DNA of 64,000 nt from Darksidea phi (taxonomy: Eukaryota > Ascomycota > Dothideomycetes > Pleosporales > Lentitheciaceae): the NCBI GenBank assembly GCA_030770425.1, contig JASJFT010000065.1:62001-126000 (forward strand), in the 5' to 3' direction. Below the pieces are notes generated by a model, which did not search any database, was not told the DNA's origin, and saw only the letters and a list, made by a program, of their open reading frames with translations. Shown in pieces: positions 24,485 to 35,609 of this stretch; position 1 is the stretch's first letter, and the number at the start of each line of letters is the position of its first letter. The translations under genes were made by a program, and so were the position numbers.

Positions 24485-27400
24485 TCAGGTCGAAGTAGAA
24501 GTAGAAACGGCGGTGGTCGTGACAGGTTGGGGCGAACTCCTGTCCTCATTCACGGGTGGCAGGCTCGACTCAGCACTCTTTTTGTTTGGCGATGCGTTGT
24601 TCGGGAGGCTCGAGTTGGTCAATGTGGGCGAGCTTGTCAACTGCGAGTGCGCAAGCGAAGGCATAGTCCCCGAATGCGACGTCTGTTGCGCCAACTTCGC
24701 GCGTCTACTGGTGTAGGCACTTAGACTGAGCTTTTTGCGTGCGGGCCCGGGGGTGACCGCGTTGGTAACCGCGGGAGAGAAGGGTGAAGGGAGGGGTATG
24801 CCGACGGGAGATTGTGCGGTGGCACTACCGGTGAGAGGGCACGGACCGGGCTCAGGCGTGACGGCGGTGTTTGCGGATTGCGGAGGGTCCGCTAGATTAG
24901 GTTTAACTGGCATTTCCAATCGCATGCCTACAGGCTTCTGCGGCGGTGCGTTGGCTATGTCAGGTGCCGTTTGTGCCTCCGGGATGGAAGAGGGCCACGG
25001 CGGCGGAGGGGGCTGGATAGGTAGATGCGAAGTTCCCGAGGTCGTTTCCTCAGTGGGCGCATCTGGCATTTCCTCGACCTTGGGTGAGGGTGGTTTTGGG
25101 TCCGTTACCTCTTCTGTATCCTGCATCTCCACATCTGCCGGTAGGGTTGGTGTAGGTTCCCTGGCAGGAATCGGTTTCTGGTCTTTGGGTTCCTCTATGG
25201 CGGTGTCTGTTGAGATGTCCATGACAGAGGGTTCTTCGAAGGCTGCTGTTGGCGTAACCGGAGAAGGCTTGCCGGAAACGACGTCCACCAAAGCAGGCGA
25301 CTTGACTTCTAGCTTGACAGACGCAGACCGATTACGTTCCCTCCGCATTTTGTCTTCCTGCGCTTGCAGCAACAGCTTCCGCTTGAAGGAAACTAGGGGT
25401 CTTATCACTCTCGCTTTGATAGGCGTCGGATCCTCTATGCCAGTTTTGTCACCTTCGGTCTGTGTCGAGCTGTCAACGTAGAGTGGTTTTGGCTTTGAGG
25501 CCACACGACCATTCGTCCTGGTCGAGCTACCCGACGTCTTTCGTGCAATGCCATTGCTGTGTTCACGAGGAGTACGTAAAGAGGGCGAAGGTTCTGCGTA
25601 TCCGAGCTGTCTCTGCGTCTTTGGATTAGCGTGGGAAATGGAAACTCGCGAAAAGCGCCTTACGGTGGATGAGAGGCTGGGTGCGTTAAGCGTTGACCCA
25701 GCGCTATTCCTCTTCCCCCGTTTTCCTTTGTGCTGCTCTTCTTCGAGCTGCTCAAACAGTCGTTCTTGCTGTTGCAACTTTCGCCTCTCGCGTTCCGACA
25801 GTTTCGCATTGCTATCGTCCACCGAGAAATGGGTCGCAGGTGTGATATCACGGCTGCTCGACTTGTGCGAGCCAGATGTCGACCGACCATCCATATTGTC
25901 ATCGTCCTGGGCATCGCGGTGGATGGCTTCGCTACCGGCGCGGCTGTTCGTCGCATGACCTGTACTTAGTGGCGAAAACTGGCCTTTCTTCGTCTTCCTG
26001 CCCTTCGTGGTCTTGAGCGGTTGTACTGGTTCTGCGTAGGTGGTTGCATTACGACGTGCACGTTCCAGGAGACATTCGTAGCCCGTTGACGTGTCGCAAG
26101 CGCATCCACCGAAATTGGCAAGTACGCATGCCACCCAAGGCTGGATCTTTTTGAAGCCTTCCTTCTTGATGTCACCGTTGGTGACGGCCTTTTGAAGATG
26201 CTGTTGGATTGAAGTGTCAATATCCCAGCCGACAGTGAGCTCCTCGCCCGGATCAATATCGCGCGTCGCAAGGAAGCAAAAGTGATATCCGCTCTCAGGA
26301 CCCTGGGTCAAGATCTTCATCACCATGTTCGGGTTGCAGCTTCTTCGTGCATAGCGGAGTGTCGTCCCTTCGGAGCGTGTATCAATGTATATGGGCAAGT
26401 GGGGAGGAAAGAAGATGAATGGCTCAGGATGCCGCAGTAGCTCCCAGCGATTCATGGGATCGGAATAATAGTCTTGTTTCCGGCCGATGCGGCCTTTGAG
26501 TTCGCCGATGAATCCTCCATCGGCGACTGGACTCTCTACCATGAGAAAGCGCCACTGCGGATGGAGCCCATGTGCTTTCAGGCTGGAATCTACTTCTGTC
26601 TGCTTGGAGATGGTGGGTGCATGAGAGGCTTCCATAGCTTCTATCGATTGGTCGATGCGTTGGAACACTTCGGCAGGAGTCATGCCGCCAGTGGCCTCAG
26701 CCAGCGCATCTCGGTCGTTGAGCCAGGATGCAATGTCGTTGGCGACTCGCAGGTCCGTATAGGAATTGGAGTCTGTCGAAGGTCGCTCCGGTTGCCGATA
26801 CAGATTCATAAATTCGAACGAGAACTCTTCGATCGGACCGTCCGGATCTGTAGGCGATTTGACGGGACTGTGCCCATTGAACATGACGGAACCGGTTCGC
26901 TTACGCGACCCTGGAGTAAGAGCCGGAGCCTGGCTGACTACGTTGACAGAGTTAGACGGGCGGTGGCTAGTCTTTGGTCGCTTAGCGGGCGGTGGTTGGT
27001 CTCGAGGGCTGCCGCTCTTTCGTTCCGAGCTGTAGTGTTGGTCGGGATTCGAATGGACGGCCCAGCCATTGGGTTGGACTAAGCCGAGAGGATCCTTTGC
27101 CCTCTTCTTGTGGCTCTTGGTCGATGTCCTCGGCCTGCCTTTGCGCTCACCAACGTGCAGTTCTCGGCGTTGTCGCTGCTTCTCTACGGCGCTTTTGGTA
27201 TCGATGGACCGAGGAAGGCAGTCTGTGCACTCATGCACTTCTGGCACGAGGGCTGTTGACTCGTAGTAGCAGACGATGTGTTGCCAGGTATCGCATTTCT
27301 CGCACAAGACAGTGTTTCCGTCATCGTCCGAGAAGCCGCATATGCACTTGATGGTCGACGACTCTTCTTCTTCGATGGTTCCGTCCAGCGCAGGAGAGCC

Positions 27401-27493
27401 GTTGAGGAAGGCGGGGGGTGGAGGACCACCGTAGAGGGCGACGGGAGCCGGCTGAGGATCAGCATACGCCGTGACTGACGAGACGTCAGTCAT
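24485..27493 (-). CDS. SET3: PHD and SET domain protein, SET3 complex subunit
   Basis: This single-exon gene encodes 1002 residues. An N-terminal PHD finger (about residues 48-92) has the pattern CICG-x-C-x-C-DTWQHIVCYY-x-C-x-DC. A SET domain follows at about 310-425 with GFIGELKGRIG, YIDTRSEGTTLRYARRSCNP and DIDPGEELTVGWD. This PHD-SET order matches yeast Set3/Set4 and animal MLL5. Set3 scaffolds a histone deacetylase complex that represses meiotic and inducible genes and is thought not to methylate. The rest is disordered: a basic region, a Gln/Glu/Lys-rich predicted coiled coil near residues 555-600 (SERERRKLQQQERLFEQLEE), and a long Pro/Ser/Thr-rich tail. The start ATG at 27493 is the first in the frame. 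It is divergent from the carboxylesterase. Confidence 0.93.
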   Translation of the reverse strand: MTDVSSVTAYADPQPAPVALYGGPPPPAFLNGSPALDGTIEEEESSTIKCICGFSDDDGNTVLCEKCDTWQHIVCYYESTALVPEVHECTDCLPRSIDTKSAVEKQRQRRELHVGERKGRPRTSTKSHKKRAKDPLGLVQPNGWAVHSNPDQHYSSERKSGSPRDQPPPAKRPKTSHRPSNSVNVVSQAPALTPGSRKRTGSVMFNGHSPVKSPTDPDGPIEEFSFEFMNLYRQPERPSTDSNSYTDLRVANDIASWLNDRDALAEATGGMTPAEVFQRIDQSIEAMEASHAPTISKQTEVDSSLKAHGLHPQWRFLMVESPVADGGFIGELKGRIGRKQDYYSDPMNRWELLRHPEPFIFFPPHLPIYIDTRSEGTTLRYARRSCNPNMVMKILTQGPESGYHFCFLATRDIDPGEELTVGWDIDTSIQQHLQKAVTNGDIKKEGFKKIQPWVACVLANFGGCACDTSTGYECLLERARRNATTYAEPVQPLKTTKGRKTKKGQFSPLSTGHATNSRAGSEAIHRDAQDDDNMDGRSTSGSHKSSSRDITPATHFSVDDSNAKLSERERRKLQQQERLFEQLEEEQHKGKRGKRNSAGSTLNAPSLSSTVRRFSRVSISHANPKTQRQLGYAEPSPSLRTPREHSNGIARKTSGSSTRTNGRVASKPKPLYVDSSTQTEGDKTGIEDPTPIKARVIRPLVSFKRKLLLQAQEDKMRRERNRSASVKLEVKSPALVDVVSGKPSPVTPTAAFEEPSVMDISTDTAIEEPKDQKPIPAREPTPTLPADVEMQDTEEVTDPKPPSPKVEEMPDAPTEETTSGTSHLPIQPPPPPWPSSIPEAQTAPDIANAPPQKPVGMRLEMPVKPNLADPPQSANTAVTPEPGPCPLTGSATAQSPVGIPLPSPFSPAVTNAVTPGPARKKLSLSAYTSRRAKLAQQTSHSGTMPSLAHSQLTSSPTLTNSSLPNNASPNKKSAESSLPPVNEDRSSPQPVTTTAVSTSTST

Positions 27494-29088
27494 ACTCCGG
27501 CGATCGCGCTGAGGTGAAGTGGTGTTCGAGTAGTGGGTGGCTCAGGTTCTCGGTGCTTTGGATCGCATGACGCCCGATGCGCAAACGACCGAAGCAGAGC
27601 CGCCAACGTCTTTGCGAGACGAATCCGACGGCGGATATCCGCAGGTGATGTGCTTTCTGGAGCGCGTTTAGTGGTTATCGCGGCCTTGTGGCCGAGGAGA
27701 AGAGGCTTTCGTGGCCGGTGGGCGAGAGGACAGCACTGGGCAGCGGCGTCGATACGGGCAGCGGGACGTCAGAAAACGGACTGGGTCGAAAGCCTAGCAT
27801 GAGAAATGGGTATTGAGGTCGAGGAAGGCCGAGTCCATGCAGCGCGCGGGAGGTGAAGGGGCGGAGAAGAGGAATGGAGATCGGAGGCGGCTCTCGGGGC
27901 GTTGGCTGAGAGCCTCAACAAAGGAGATGGCGCGCGCAACGAGAGCGCGGGGCTGCAGGCAACACAGGACTGCACGGTTAGGCGAGCTGGACTGTCTTGG
28001 GCGGGCGAGAGGGCCGTCGCAGTGGAGTTGGAGTCAGAGGAGCAGTGGGTGTGCGGGTTGTGAACGAAGGAGAGCGCGAGAGAACGAAAGGCGACGCTAG
28101 GATGGAAGCAGTTTGGGGGCATGGCGCACAGGCCAGCCAGCTGCTGTTGGAGCATTCGGGCAGAAGAGTGCCGCTACACGAATTAGCGGGGGGGCAGTCA
28201 GTACAGCGGTAATCAAGCTCGGGGCTCGCTCGTGGCGGGCGGTGACAGCGGGGCACCGGGCTGTGCAGAGATACGGTCTGGGTGCGAGGGCCTCAAGGAC
28301 GATGGAGCGCGTCGCAGAGCACAAGAAGGATATGGACGATGCGAGAGACTCGGTCGGGGCTGAGCGGGCGATGAGACGACGGCCACCAGCATCAAACCTT
28401 GGAAGCCGTTGCCTCCTGGTCGCGCGCGGCCAATGGGCGGCCGCGGGTCCCCTGCCAGCAAGAGAGGATGCATAGGGACGCGCCGAAAAGGGCCTAGCCA
28501 CGTAAGCGCGTTCCAGGAGCAGCAGATCGGGTTCGCGGCCGCCGCGGTGCCGTTCTCGAGGTCGCAGTCAACACGCGTCGCGGATCCCAATGTTTTGATA
28601 GAGGCCCTCGCGGCCGGACGGTGCGCGCTGCAAGGGCGAGGAGCGGAAGAGGGGAAGAGCGCGGCCGCTGCTGCTGTTGTTATTTGGCGAACGGCGCGCC
28701 CCCTCGCGCCTGCCTGCCCGCCTGCATGCAACCACGCCGCGCCTTCCCTGAAACACCACTTGGCTATCCCGCTATGAAGTCATCCCCGCACCCGCGCCCT
28801 TCTCTTCGACCTCTCCCCCCGAACTGCCGCGACCTCGTTCTGCCTTGTATAATAGATAACAGTGGCGCCGTTGTCGCACTCGTCGACATGGCAGATCCAA
28901 AGTCACCCCCAGGACGCGGATCGCCCGGCGCACACGGAGCCGCTACGTGTCCTGAGCAGCGTTCGCGCGTGGAGACCCTTTTGATTCAACGGCGCGCCCC
29001 CGTGTGCGATCAAACAACCACCGCCAGCATCTTGCCTCTGTAGCCGGTCCAGCATGTATACTCTACTAAAAACCCATAGACCCCGACA
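27494..29088. other. GC-rich 1.6 kb divergent region
   Basis: This region separates SET3 from the carboxylesterase and is strikingly GC-rich from about 27,550 to 28,900, with several NotI-like GCGGCCGC motifs. Open frames of 90-170 codons exist in nearly all six phases, as expected from base composition alone. A CCAAT box lies at 28430-28434. It is probably a long promoter or leader region. AT-rich patches near 28,850 (TATAATAG) and 29,055 may be core promoter of the esterase. Confidence 0.5.
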
Positions 29089-31646
29089 ATGCGCGCTGCC
29101 CGGTCGATCCTCGACCCAGTCCTCCGTCCACGGCGTCCGGCCCAAAATACCCCCCCATCAATTTCACACGCGCAGACGCTAAGGACCAATATAAACCCAC
29201 AAATGAAAGACGTGCCCTGGCCTCCGCTATGGCTGGATAAAGTGATGCGATCTCCTGTAAATAGGCGTGAACGGTATCGGTCTGAGAAATCTCGTTCAGA
29301 CCTCCCTGGTCCTATCGGCATCGCAATGGCTATCCTCGTTGGCGTGGTCGCCTTTGTCCTGTTCTTCGTGCAGGCAAGCCGTGTTGCTGCTGTATTTAGT
29401 GCGCAGGCGATTGGAAGCGATGTAGCGATTCTCACTCACAACGACTTGTACGGTTCGTGCGGTGTCTCTTGACGTGAGCTGTATCCTCATATTACCAGGC
29501 AACACGAGTACCAGGCAGGCCTCCGCTGCAATCGTCCTGAGCACCTGGCAGTCGCGTGACGATTCTCAAGCCGGATGTAACGCGCTTCAAGAGACATTGT
29601 GGACCGTGAGTAGCGGGATAGATCGGGGCTTCCTCCGGTACTTGGACTACGACGAGGAGACGGACGAGGTCGGACTGTATTGGATCGGAAGTCGGGGTAC
29701 TGCGGGATGCACGGCGATAACGACGCTGGGCAAGGTGCGGGAGGCCGATTGTAACCTTCGTCTCCCAGCTCTGTGCTCCCAATCCGCATCCTTGAGCTCG
29801 CCTTCGAACACAGATGTTGCTCCGAGGTGGCAGGCATCAGTAAAGACCGGCAACGCAACTATTGTGGGATATCGCGACAGGCTGTCCTTCCGATTTCTAG
29901 GCTTGAAGTATGCACCTAGCCCCGTACGGTTCGGCTACTCCAAATACCAGGCGCCTAGCGGCAACCTCTCGGCGTTGACATATGGTGCTGGCTGCGTCCA
30001 AGCTAAGTGCAAAGAACCGTCGTGCAGTGAAGACTGTCTTTTCCTGAATGTTTGGACCCCATATCTACCTACCAGAACTCCGGCAACACACAAAAAGGTA
30101 ACGTACAAGAAGGCGGTGATGCTTTGGATTTACGGAGGCGGCTTCACCACTGGCTATGGCTCTGACACAACTTTCGACGGCGGCAATATGGCGTCGAGAG
30201 GTGATGTCGTCGTTGTGACCATCAACTACCGATTGTCGACGCTCGGGTTTCTGGCCTTGGACAACAACACGACCAGGGGCAACTACTGGCTATCGGATCA
30301 AATTGCTGCTTTAGACTGGGTGCGAGCTCACATCGAGGATTTCGGTGGAGACAAGGATAAAATCACGGTCTTTGGACAAAGTGCCGGGGCGGCGTCAGTA
30401 AGAGCGTTGCTCGCATCGCCGCTTGCGAAAGGCAAGTTCTCACGGGCTATACTGCAATCCGTCCCGGCAGGAGCAGGCTATGCCAACACATTCTCGCACT
30501 ATCTCTCGCTTTCTGAAGCCGCAGCTGTGACCAAGGCGATACTAAACGAGACGAGCTGTGCGCGGCCGGACGGTTCAATGCAGCTGGCGTGTCTCCGAGC
30601 GCTAGATCCTATGACGCTCGTAGGCGGTCGGAATGGTCAATGGACAGGGACCGTGGCAAGGTGTGTGTGGAGGAAACCACCAGGTGCCGCCTGAATGCTG
30701 ACGGTGTCTAGGAACCCAGTGGTGGATGGCACGTATCTGACTAGTGAGGAACTGCTGCTGGACGGAAGTGGTCCAGCATTGGATGTGGCAGTCATGACTG
30801 GTGTCATGCGAGACGATGGCAGTCCTTTTTCTGCCTTCTCCAAAAGCCCGAACGTCTCTCAAGCACTTACAGACCAGGGGTTCAATGCGACTGACATACT
30901 CGGTTCAAAAAAGTTCCCGATCCCCCATGGCCTGAACTCGACCCTGGACATCTTCAACCTGACTTCGCGAGTTGCAACCGATGGTACGTCAATCTATAGT
31001 ACAGCCCGACCATCTCGAATCGTAATACGCGTCGAGTTTCGGCAAAACTGTGCCGCTTCCATTGGAACAACAGGCACTGAACCCCCTTTGAATGAGCTTT
31101 ACTGACTTTGTCCCTCTGTGTGTAGCTATGTTTCGATGTCTGGCCCAATCCACCGCGTACTCCTCGGTGACGAACAGCATCTTTCCAGCAGTATACTCGT
31201 ACGAAATCGACCGGGGCTACCAGATCAGTGAATGGAGTCCAAACCCGCCGACATGTGAGGCACCCATCGCTCCCGGTCATCCGTACGGCGACCCGGACGC
31301 ACCGCACTTTCATTGTCACAGCGGCGAGCTATATGCTGTCTTCGGAACGACCATTCGCCAGGGCCGTCAGCCGCGTGACGAACATGACATTCCCTTCTCT
31401 CAATATCTCCTCGATAGCTGGACTGCGTTCGGAAGGACCAAGAACCCAAACCCCGCCTCGGACTTCCTGCGTGCACGAAGCTTCACCAACACTTCTGCCA
31501 TAATGGAGAAGACGGCACCTTGGCAGGCAGTGGAGGCAGGTAAACCGAGCCTCCGAGCGCTAAATGTGGAACCGAGGAACGAAGGGTTTAGGGAGTTGGA
31601 ACAGTGTGTGGTGCTCGGCTTCCCGCTCGATTACTATTTAAAGTAG
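29089..31646 (+). CDS. Membrane-anchored type B carboxylesterase with lectin-like N-terminus
   Basis: Exons 29089-29452, 29499-30660, 30712-30983 and 31126-31646 give 772 residues. A hydrophobic helix near residues 82-108 (IGIAMAILVGVVAFVLFFV) predicts a type II membrane anchor. Next comes a segment of about 90 residues with spaced Cys, Trp and LYWIG/LPALCSQ, resembling the degenerate C-type-lectin-like module found in front of some fungal esterases. The alpha/beta hydrolase follows, with SCSEDCLFLNVWTP, the oxyanion loop MLWIYGGGFTTG, the nucleophile elbow FGQSAGAAS (Ser about 414) and the His motif HCHSGELYAVFG. Substrate is unknown. An in-frame ATG at 29203 would give 734 residues and may be the true start. 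The first intron's exact ends are uncertain, since three nearby donor and acceptor pairs keep the frame. Confidence 0.84.
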
Positions 31647-31846
31647 TTTGGTCTCGCCGTACATTGCATAGGCGCGTCCACCGGAGCAGCCTCTTGACAG
31701 TATTACCCTTTGAAGGTGGCCAGGTTGCGCAGTCCAATTTGCGGGACAAGTCAAGCTTTAGCTGTTCTGTCGGGCGCGACTACACGACGTAAACCTAAGG
31801 CGTGGCACATTGTAGTAGAGAGACCCCGATCAAGCACAATCCGCTG

Positions 31847-32845
31847 TTATCGTGCTAAACCAATATGAACGATGAAGCCAGAATTCTCCCACAGCTCTTT
31901 TGTTAAGACTTTGTCGGGGACCTTCCAGACGTGAAACAACCGATGAAAACTTGTGAGCCAGGACTCAAACACGTCTGGTGAACGAAGTTGCTGAGCGATC
32001 AGACAAAGTGTAGGTTTGTGATGTTGCGAAGAGCGAAGACGGCAAATCTGCGCGCAGGTACTGTTGAGAGGTTCAATCAGCGCTTCGTTGTATATGCAAT
32101 CGCAAGCAATGACAAGATCCACGCCCCGGTCATCAGTGCTGGAACCATTCTGGCCGAGCAGAGCGGGCAAGGACGATACCGAATCGAGCTCCCAGTCCAG
32201 CTTAAGCGTCTCTATGTTGGTGGCATGCTGCTCGGTGGCTGCTTGCGATGCTTTCTTCTTCGAGCTATGCTTCTTGTGGATGTTTTTGGAGGGAGTTGGT
32301 AAGTTGTCAGAGATGTTCTGCTTCATGAGTCGAAGGACATAGTCTTGATCCGTAGCAATGTACCTCTTGATGTTAGGTCCCAGAGTCAAGGCCATGATGC
32401 CAGAGATGCCAGCGCCAAGCTCTATAGCAATAGAGTCTGGGCTCAGGTAGCCGGCTTGGTAGAGAGGGTTTGGGGAAGCCAGCCATTCAGCGAGCAGCGG
32501 CGTGACTTTCCAGACTACTGTCGTTCAAGTTAGCGAGTCAAGACAGCCGAGAGGTGGAGGCTGGGGCACTGTGCCAGCTCCAGTTGTTCCCTGCTTCCGG
32601 TCTGAGGTAAGGAGACCTCGGGACTGGCGGATCATGAGATCGCGGCCGCTGACGGTGATGGCTATCTGGGTTGCCTGGGCGTCGATGAAGCCGAGAGATT
32701 GCGAGGGGATAGACTGGGAGAAGACCACAAAAGCCTCTGCAGTGTGAGGCCACAGTCAGCACCTGGGCGGCGAGCGTGTATTGGCCACAAAACCTTCTTC
32801 AGGGTCGGTCACGGGACCGCCCAGGACGTGCAGGAGATCGTCCAT
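31847..32845 (-). CDS. RKM5: Ribosomal lysine N-methyltransferase 5
   Basis: Rkm5 is a class I SAM-dependent methyltransferase that modifies a lysine of ribosomal protein L1 in yeast. Exons 32794-32845, 32575-32736 and 31847-32517 give 294 residues. Diagnostic segments are QSLGFIDAQATQIAI, the conserved TTGAVVWKVTPLLAEWL, SAM motif I IAIELGAGISGIMALTLG, RYIATDQDYVLRLMKQN and LVIACDCIYNEALIEPL. The second intron has to start with GC, not GT, to rebuild the TTGAVVWK motif; the branch site CTAAC and acceptor CAG are normal. The first intron's ends are also tentative (donor GTTTTG at 32793, or GTGGCC nearby). The C-terminus is a normal motif-containing helix-strand end. The gene is convergent with the esterase, with 200 bp between stops. 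Confidence 0.87.
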
Positions 32846-33365
32846 GCTGTGCTGAGCAGCGAGGCACACCCTCGGCGTTTGACAGGGCGCGGCAATCGGT
32901 GCAATTAGCGGAGTTGTAAAGAGGGGATAGATGTAGAACGCCGAGCAACGTGGAGCTGAGGGCTGCTCGTTCCTTTTTCTTGGAGACGTCGAACCCGGCT
33001 CAGCCCGCCGTGTACAAACCCGTTGGCAGGTGCGACGACTCAGCTTCGACGTTGGAGTCGGCTTTGAAGGCAGTCGGGTAGCTTCAGCACCTGAAACGGG
33101 GTGCCTGGTCGTAAGAATAATCGGCATTTGAGTGTGTGGATCGGGCGCACCCCAGTTTGGTGGCTGCGTCACTCTTCAACACACGTCGTGCGCCAAGCAC
33201 GTCGAGAGCTTTGACCAGACCACCAGAACACGCCCAACGACTTGCAAGATTCGGACTCCGCTGGCGGCTTCACACGATCAACTAGCAGTCCTATATTAGT
33301 GCTCTCTGCCATCCACTGCCCATTCAACTTTCCTCTCCCAACTGCCATCCCCCACACCCGCTACC
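32846..33365. promoter_or_regulatory. Divergent promoter RKM5 / acyl-CoA synthetase
   Basis: 520 bp separate the two start codons. The last 100 bp before the synthetase are C- and T-rich, typical for a strongly expressed gene. No specific factor site was identified. Confidence 0.4.
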
Positions 33366-35609
33366 ATGACCCAAGATCTCAAGAAGCTCATGCCCCAGGC
33401 GAGGGCGACCATCACTCGGCCCGTTGCCGTCGAAGCGCCTGGCTTCACCAAAGTCGAAGGCGAGACCATACCGCGCCGGAATGCAAAGACAGCCGATGCC
33501 CTACAGATGACGCCCGAGGCGGGCATCAGCACGCTCTACGATGTCCTGCGCCATTCGGCGAAGAAGTTCGGAAACGCAAAGGCCGTCGGCACGCGCAAGA
33601 TCATCGACGTCCACACAGAGACGAAGAAGATCAAAAAGATGATCGACGGCAAGGAGCAGGAGGTGGACAAAAACTGGCAGTACTTTGAGCTCAGCCCTTT
33701 CGAGTTCAAGAGCTTCAACGACGTAGAGCGGCTATGCCTGGAGGTCGGTTCCGGCCTGAAGCACCTGGGATTCGCACCCCAGGATCGGCTGCACCTGTAC
33801 GCCGCCACCAGTGCGCAGTGGCTGTCATCGGCACATGGTACGTGTTTCCATGGACTCGTGTGTTTCGACATGGTGCACTGACATGTTCCAGGCGCCTGGT
33901 CGCAGTCCATGTCTATTGTAACGGCCTATGATACCCTAGGGGAAGAGGGGCTCAAGCACTCTATGCTGCAGACCAAGGCAAAGATCATGTTCACAGATCC
34001 CTACTTGCTCCCCAAGCTCGTGAATCCCTTCAAGGAAGCCAAAGACGTGCAGGTCGTGGTCTACAGCACCAAGGACAAGCCCGAGCAGAAGGACATCGAC
34101 AAGCTCACAAGCGCACACCCCCACCTGAAGGTCATCAGTTTTGACGAACTGGTGGAGTATGGCAAGGCACACCCCGTCGACCCAGTCCCTCCCAAGGCCG
34201 AGGACATCGCCTGTGTCATGTACACATCTGGGTCCACAGGAACACCCAAGGGTGTCCTCATTAAGCACAGCAACATCGTCGCAGCCAGTAAGTGCCATTC
34301 CAAGCGGCAGCGAGGAACACCGTTAACAGAGCGCAGTTGCTGGTGTCAACGTCATCGTCGGCCAATACATTGGTCCGGGCGACTCCCTCCTCGCATACCT
34401 CCCCGCTGCGCACATTCTCGAGCTCGTTTTCGAAAACGCAACCCTCTACTGGGGTGGAACCATGGGCTACGGCACAATCAGGACGCTCTCGGACACTTCG
34501 GTGCGAAATTGCAAGGGCGACATTCGCGAGCTCAGACCGACCATCCTTGTTGGTGTGCCACAGGTCTGGGAGACGGTGAAGAAAGGCATCGTCACCAAAG
34601 TCGAGGCAGGCAGCGCCCTCACGCAAAAGGTCTTCTGGGGCGCCCTGGCCGCCAAGAGCTTCCTGTTGGGCTCCGGACTGCCCGGCAGCGGCATCCTCGA
34701 TTCAGTCGTCTTCAACAAGGTCAAGGACGCTACTGGGGGTCGCCTGCGCATCTGCATGAACGGCGGTGGCCCCATTGCCAAGGAGACGCAGCGCTTCATC
34801 TCCATGGCTATCACACCCATGATCAGCGGTTACGGTCTCACCGAAACTACTGCCATGGGCGCGCTGATGGACCCCCTGGCCTGGACTGATGCAGCGTTGG
34901 GTGAGATGCCCGCGTGTATCGAGGTTAAACTGGTCGACTTCGCCGATGCTGGATACTTCTCCACAAACAATCCGCCCCAGGGTGAGATTTGGATCCGTGG
35001 AGGGGGTGTCACAGCCGGCTACCTCGACCTAGAAGAGGAGACCAAGGAAGCCTACACCGATGACGGATGGTTCAAGACCGGCGATATTGGCCAGTTTGAC
35101 ACCAAGGGCCAACTCAAGATCATCGACCGCAAGAAGAACCTGGTCAAGACTCTCGCTGGTGAATACATCGCGCTTGAGAAACTGGAGTCTGTCTACCGGT
35201 CTGCCCCCATCGTCGCCAACATCTGCGTGTATGCCGCGCAGGACCAGATGAAGCCCGTGGCTATCATCGTCCCCGCTGAGCCCGCTCTCAAGAAGCTCGC
35301 AGCAGAGAACGGCGTCCAGGGTGATCACCTAGAAGAGCTTGTACACAACGAGAAGCTGAAGAGCGTTGTGCTTAAGCAGCTCCAGTCTGCTGGTGTCAAG
35401 GGCGGCCTCGCAGGCTTTGAGATTATTGCAGGTGTCGTTATGGCGGATGAGGAGTGGCTACCCCAAAACGTGAGTATCCCAGTCTTACTTCCCTGTAAAG
35501 TATTCAGCTGACCACGGCGTAGGGAATGACTACCGCCGCCCAGAAGCTTAACCGAAAAGCGATTCTAGAGAAATATCAGAAGCAGGTCGACAAGGCTTAC
35601 GGCAAATAA
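33366..35609 (+). CDS. FAA1: Long-chain fatty acyl-CoA synthetase
   Basis: This enzyme activates long-chain fatty acids with ATP and CoA, feeding lipid synthesis, beta-oxidation and protein acylation. Exons 33366-33837, 33892-34287, 34337-35469 and 35523-35609 give 695 residues, the normal size for yeast Faa1/Faa4-type enzymes. The AMP-binding P-loop VMYTSGSTGTPKG lies at about 266-278. YGLTETTAMG, the linker DGWFKTGDIGQFDTKGQLKIIDRKKN (about 530-555) and the catalytic-lysine region near the C-terminus (GMTTAAQKLNRKAILEKY) are intact. There is no N-terminal signal peptide and no clear PTS1, since it ends AYGK, so the location is probably ER, lipid droplet or plasma membrane. Which Faa paralogue it matches cannot be settled here. 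Confidence 0.95.

Noticed and set aside
24735..25481. 248-codon frame antisense to SET3
   Set aside because: It overlaps the disordered tail of SET3 and has no family features.
28097..28731. Several 90-170-codon frames on both strands in the GC-rich island
   Set aside because: They overlap each other in most phases, are Arg/Ala/Pro-rich as expected for GC-rich random DNA, and match no family.
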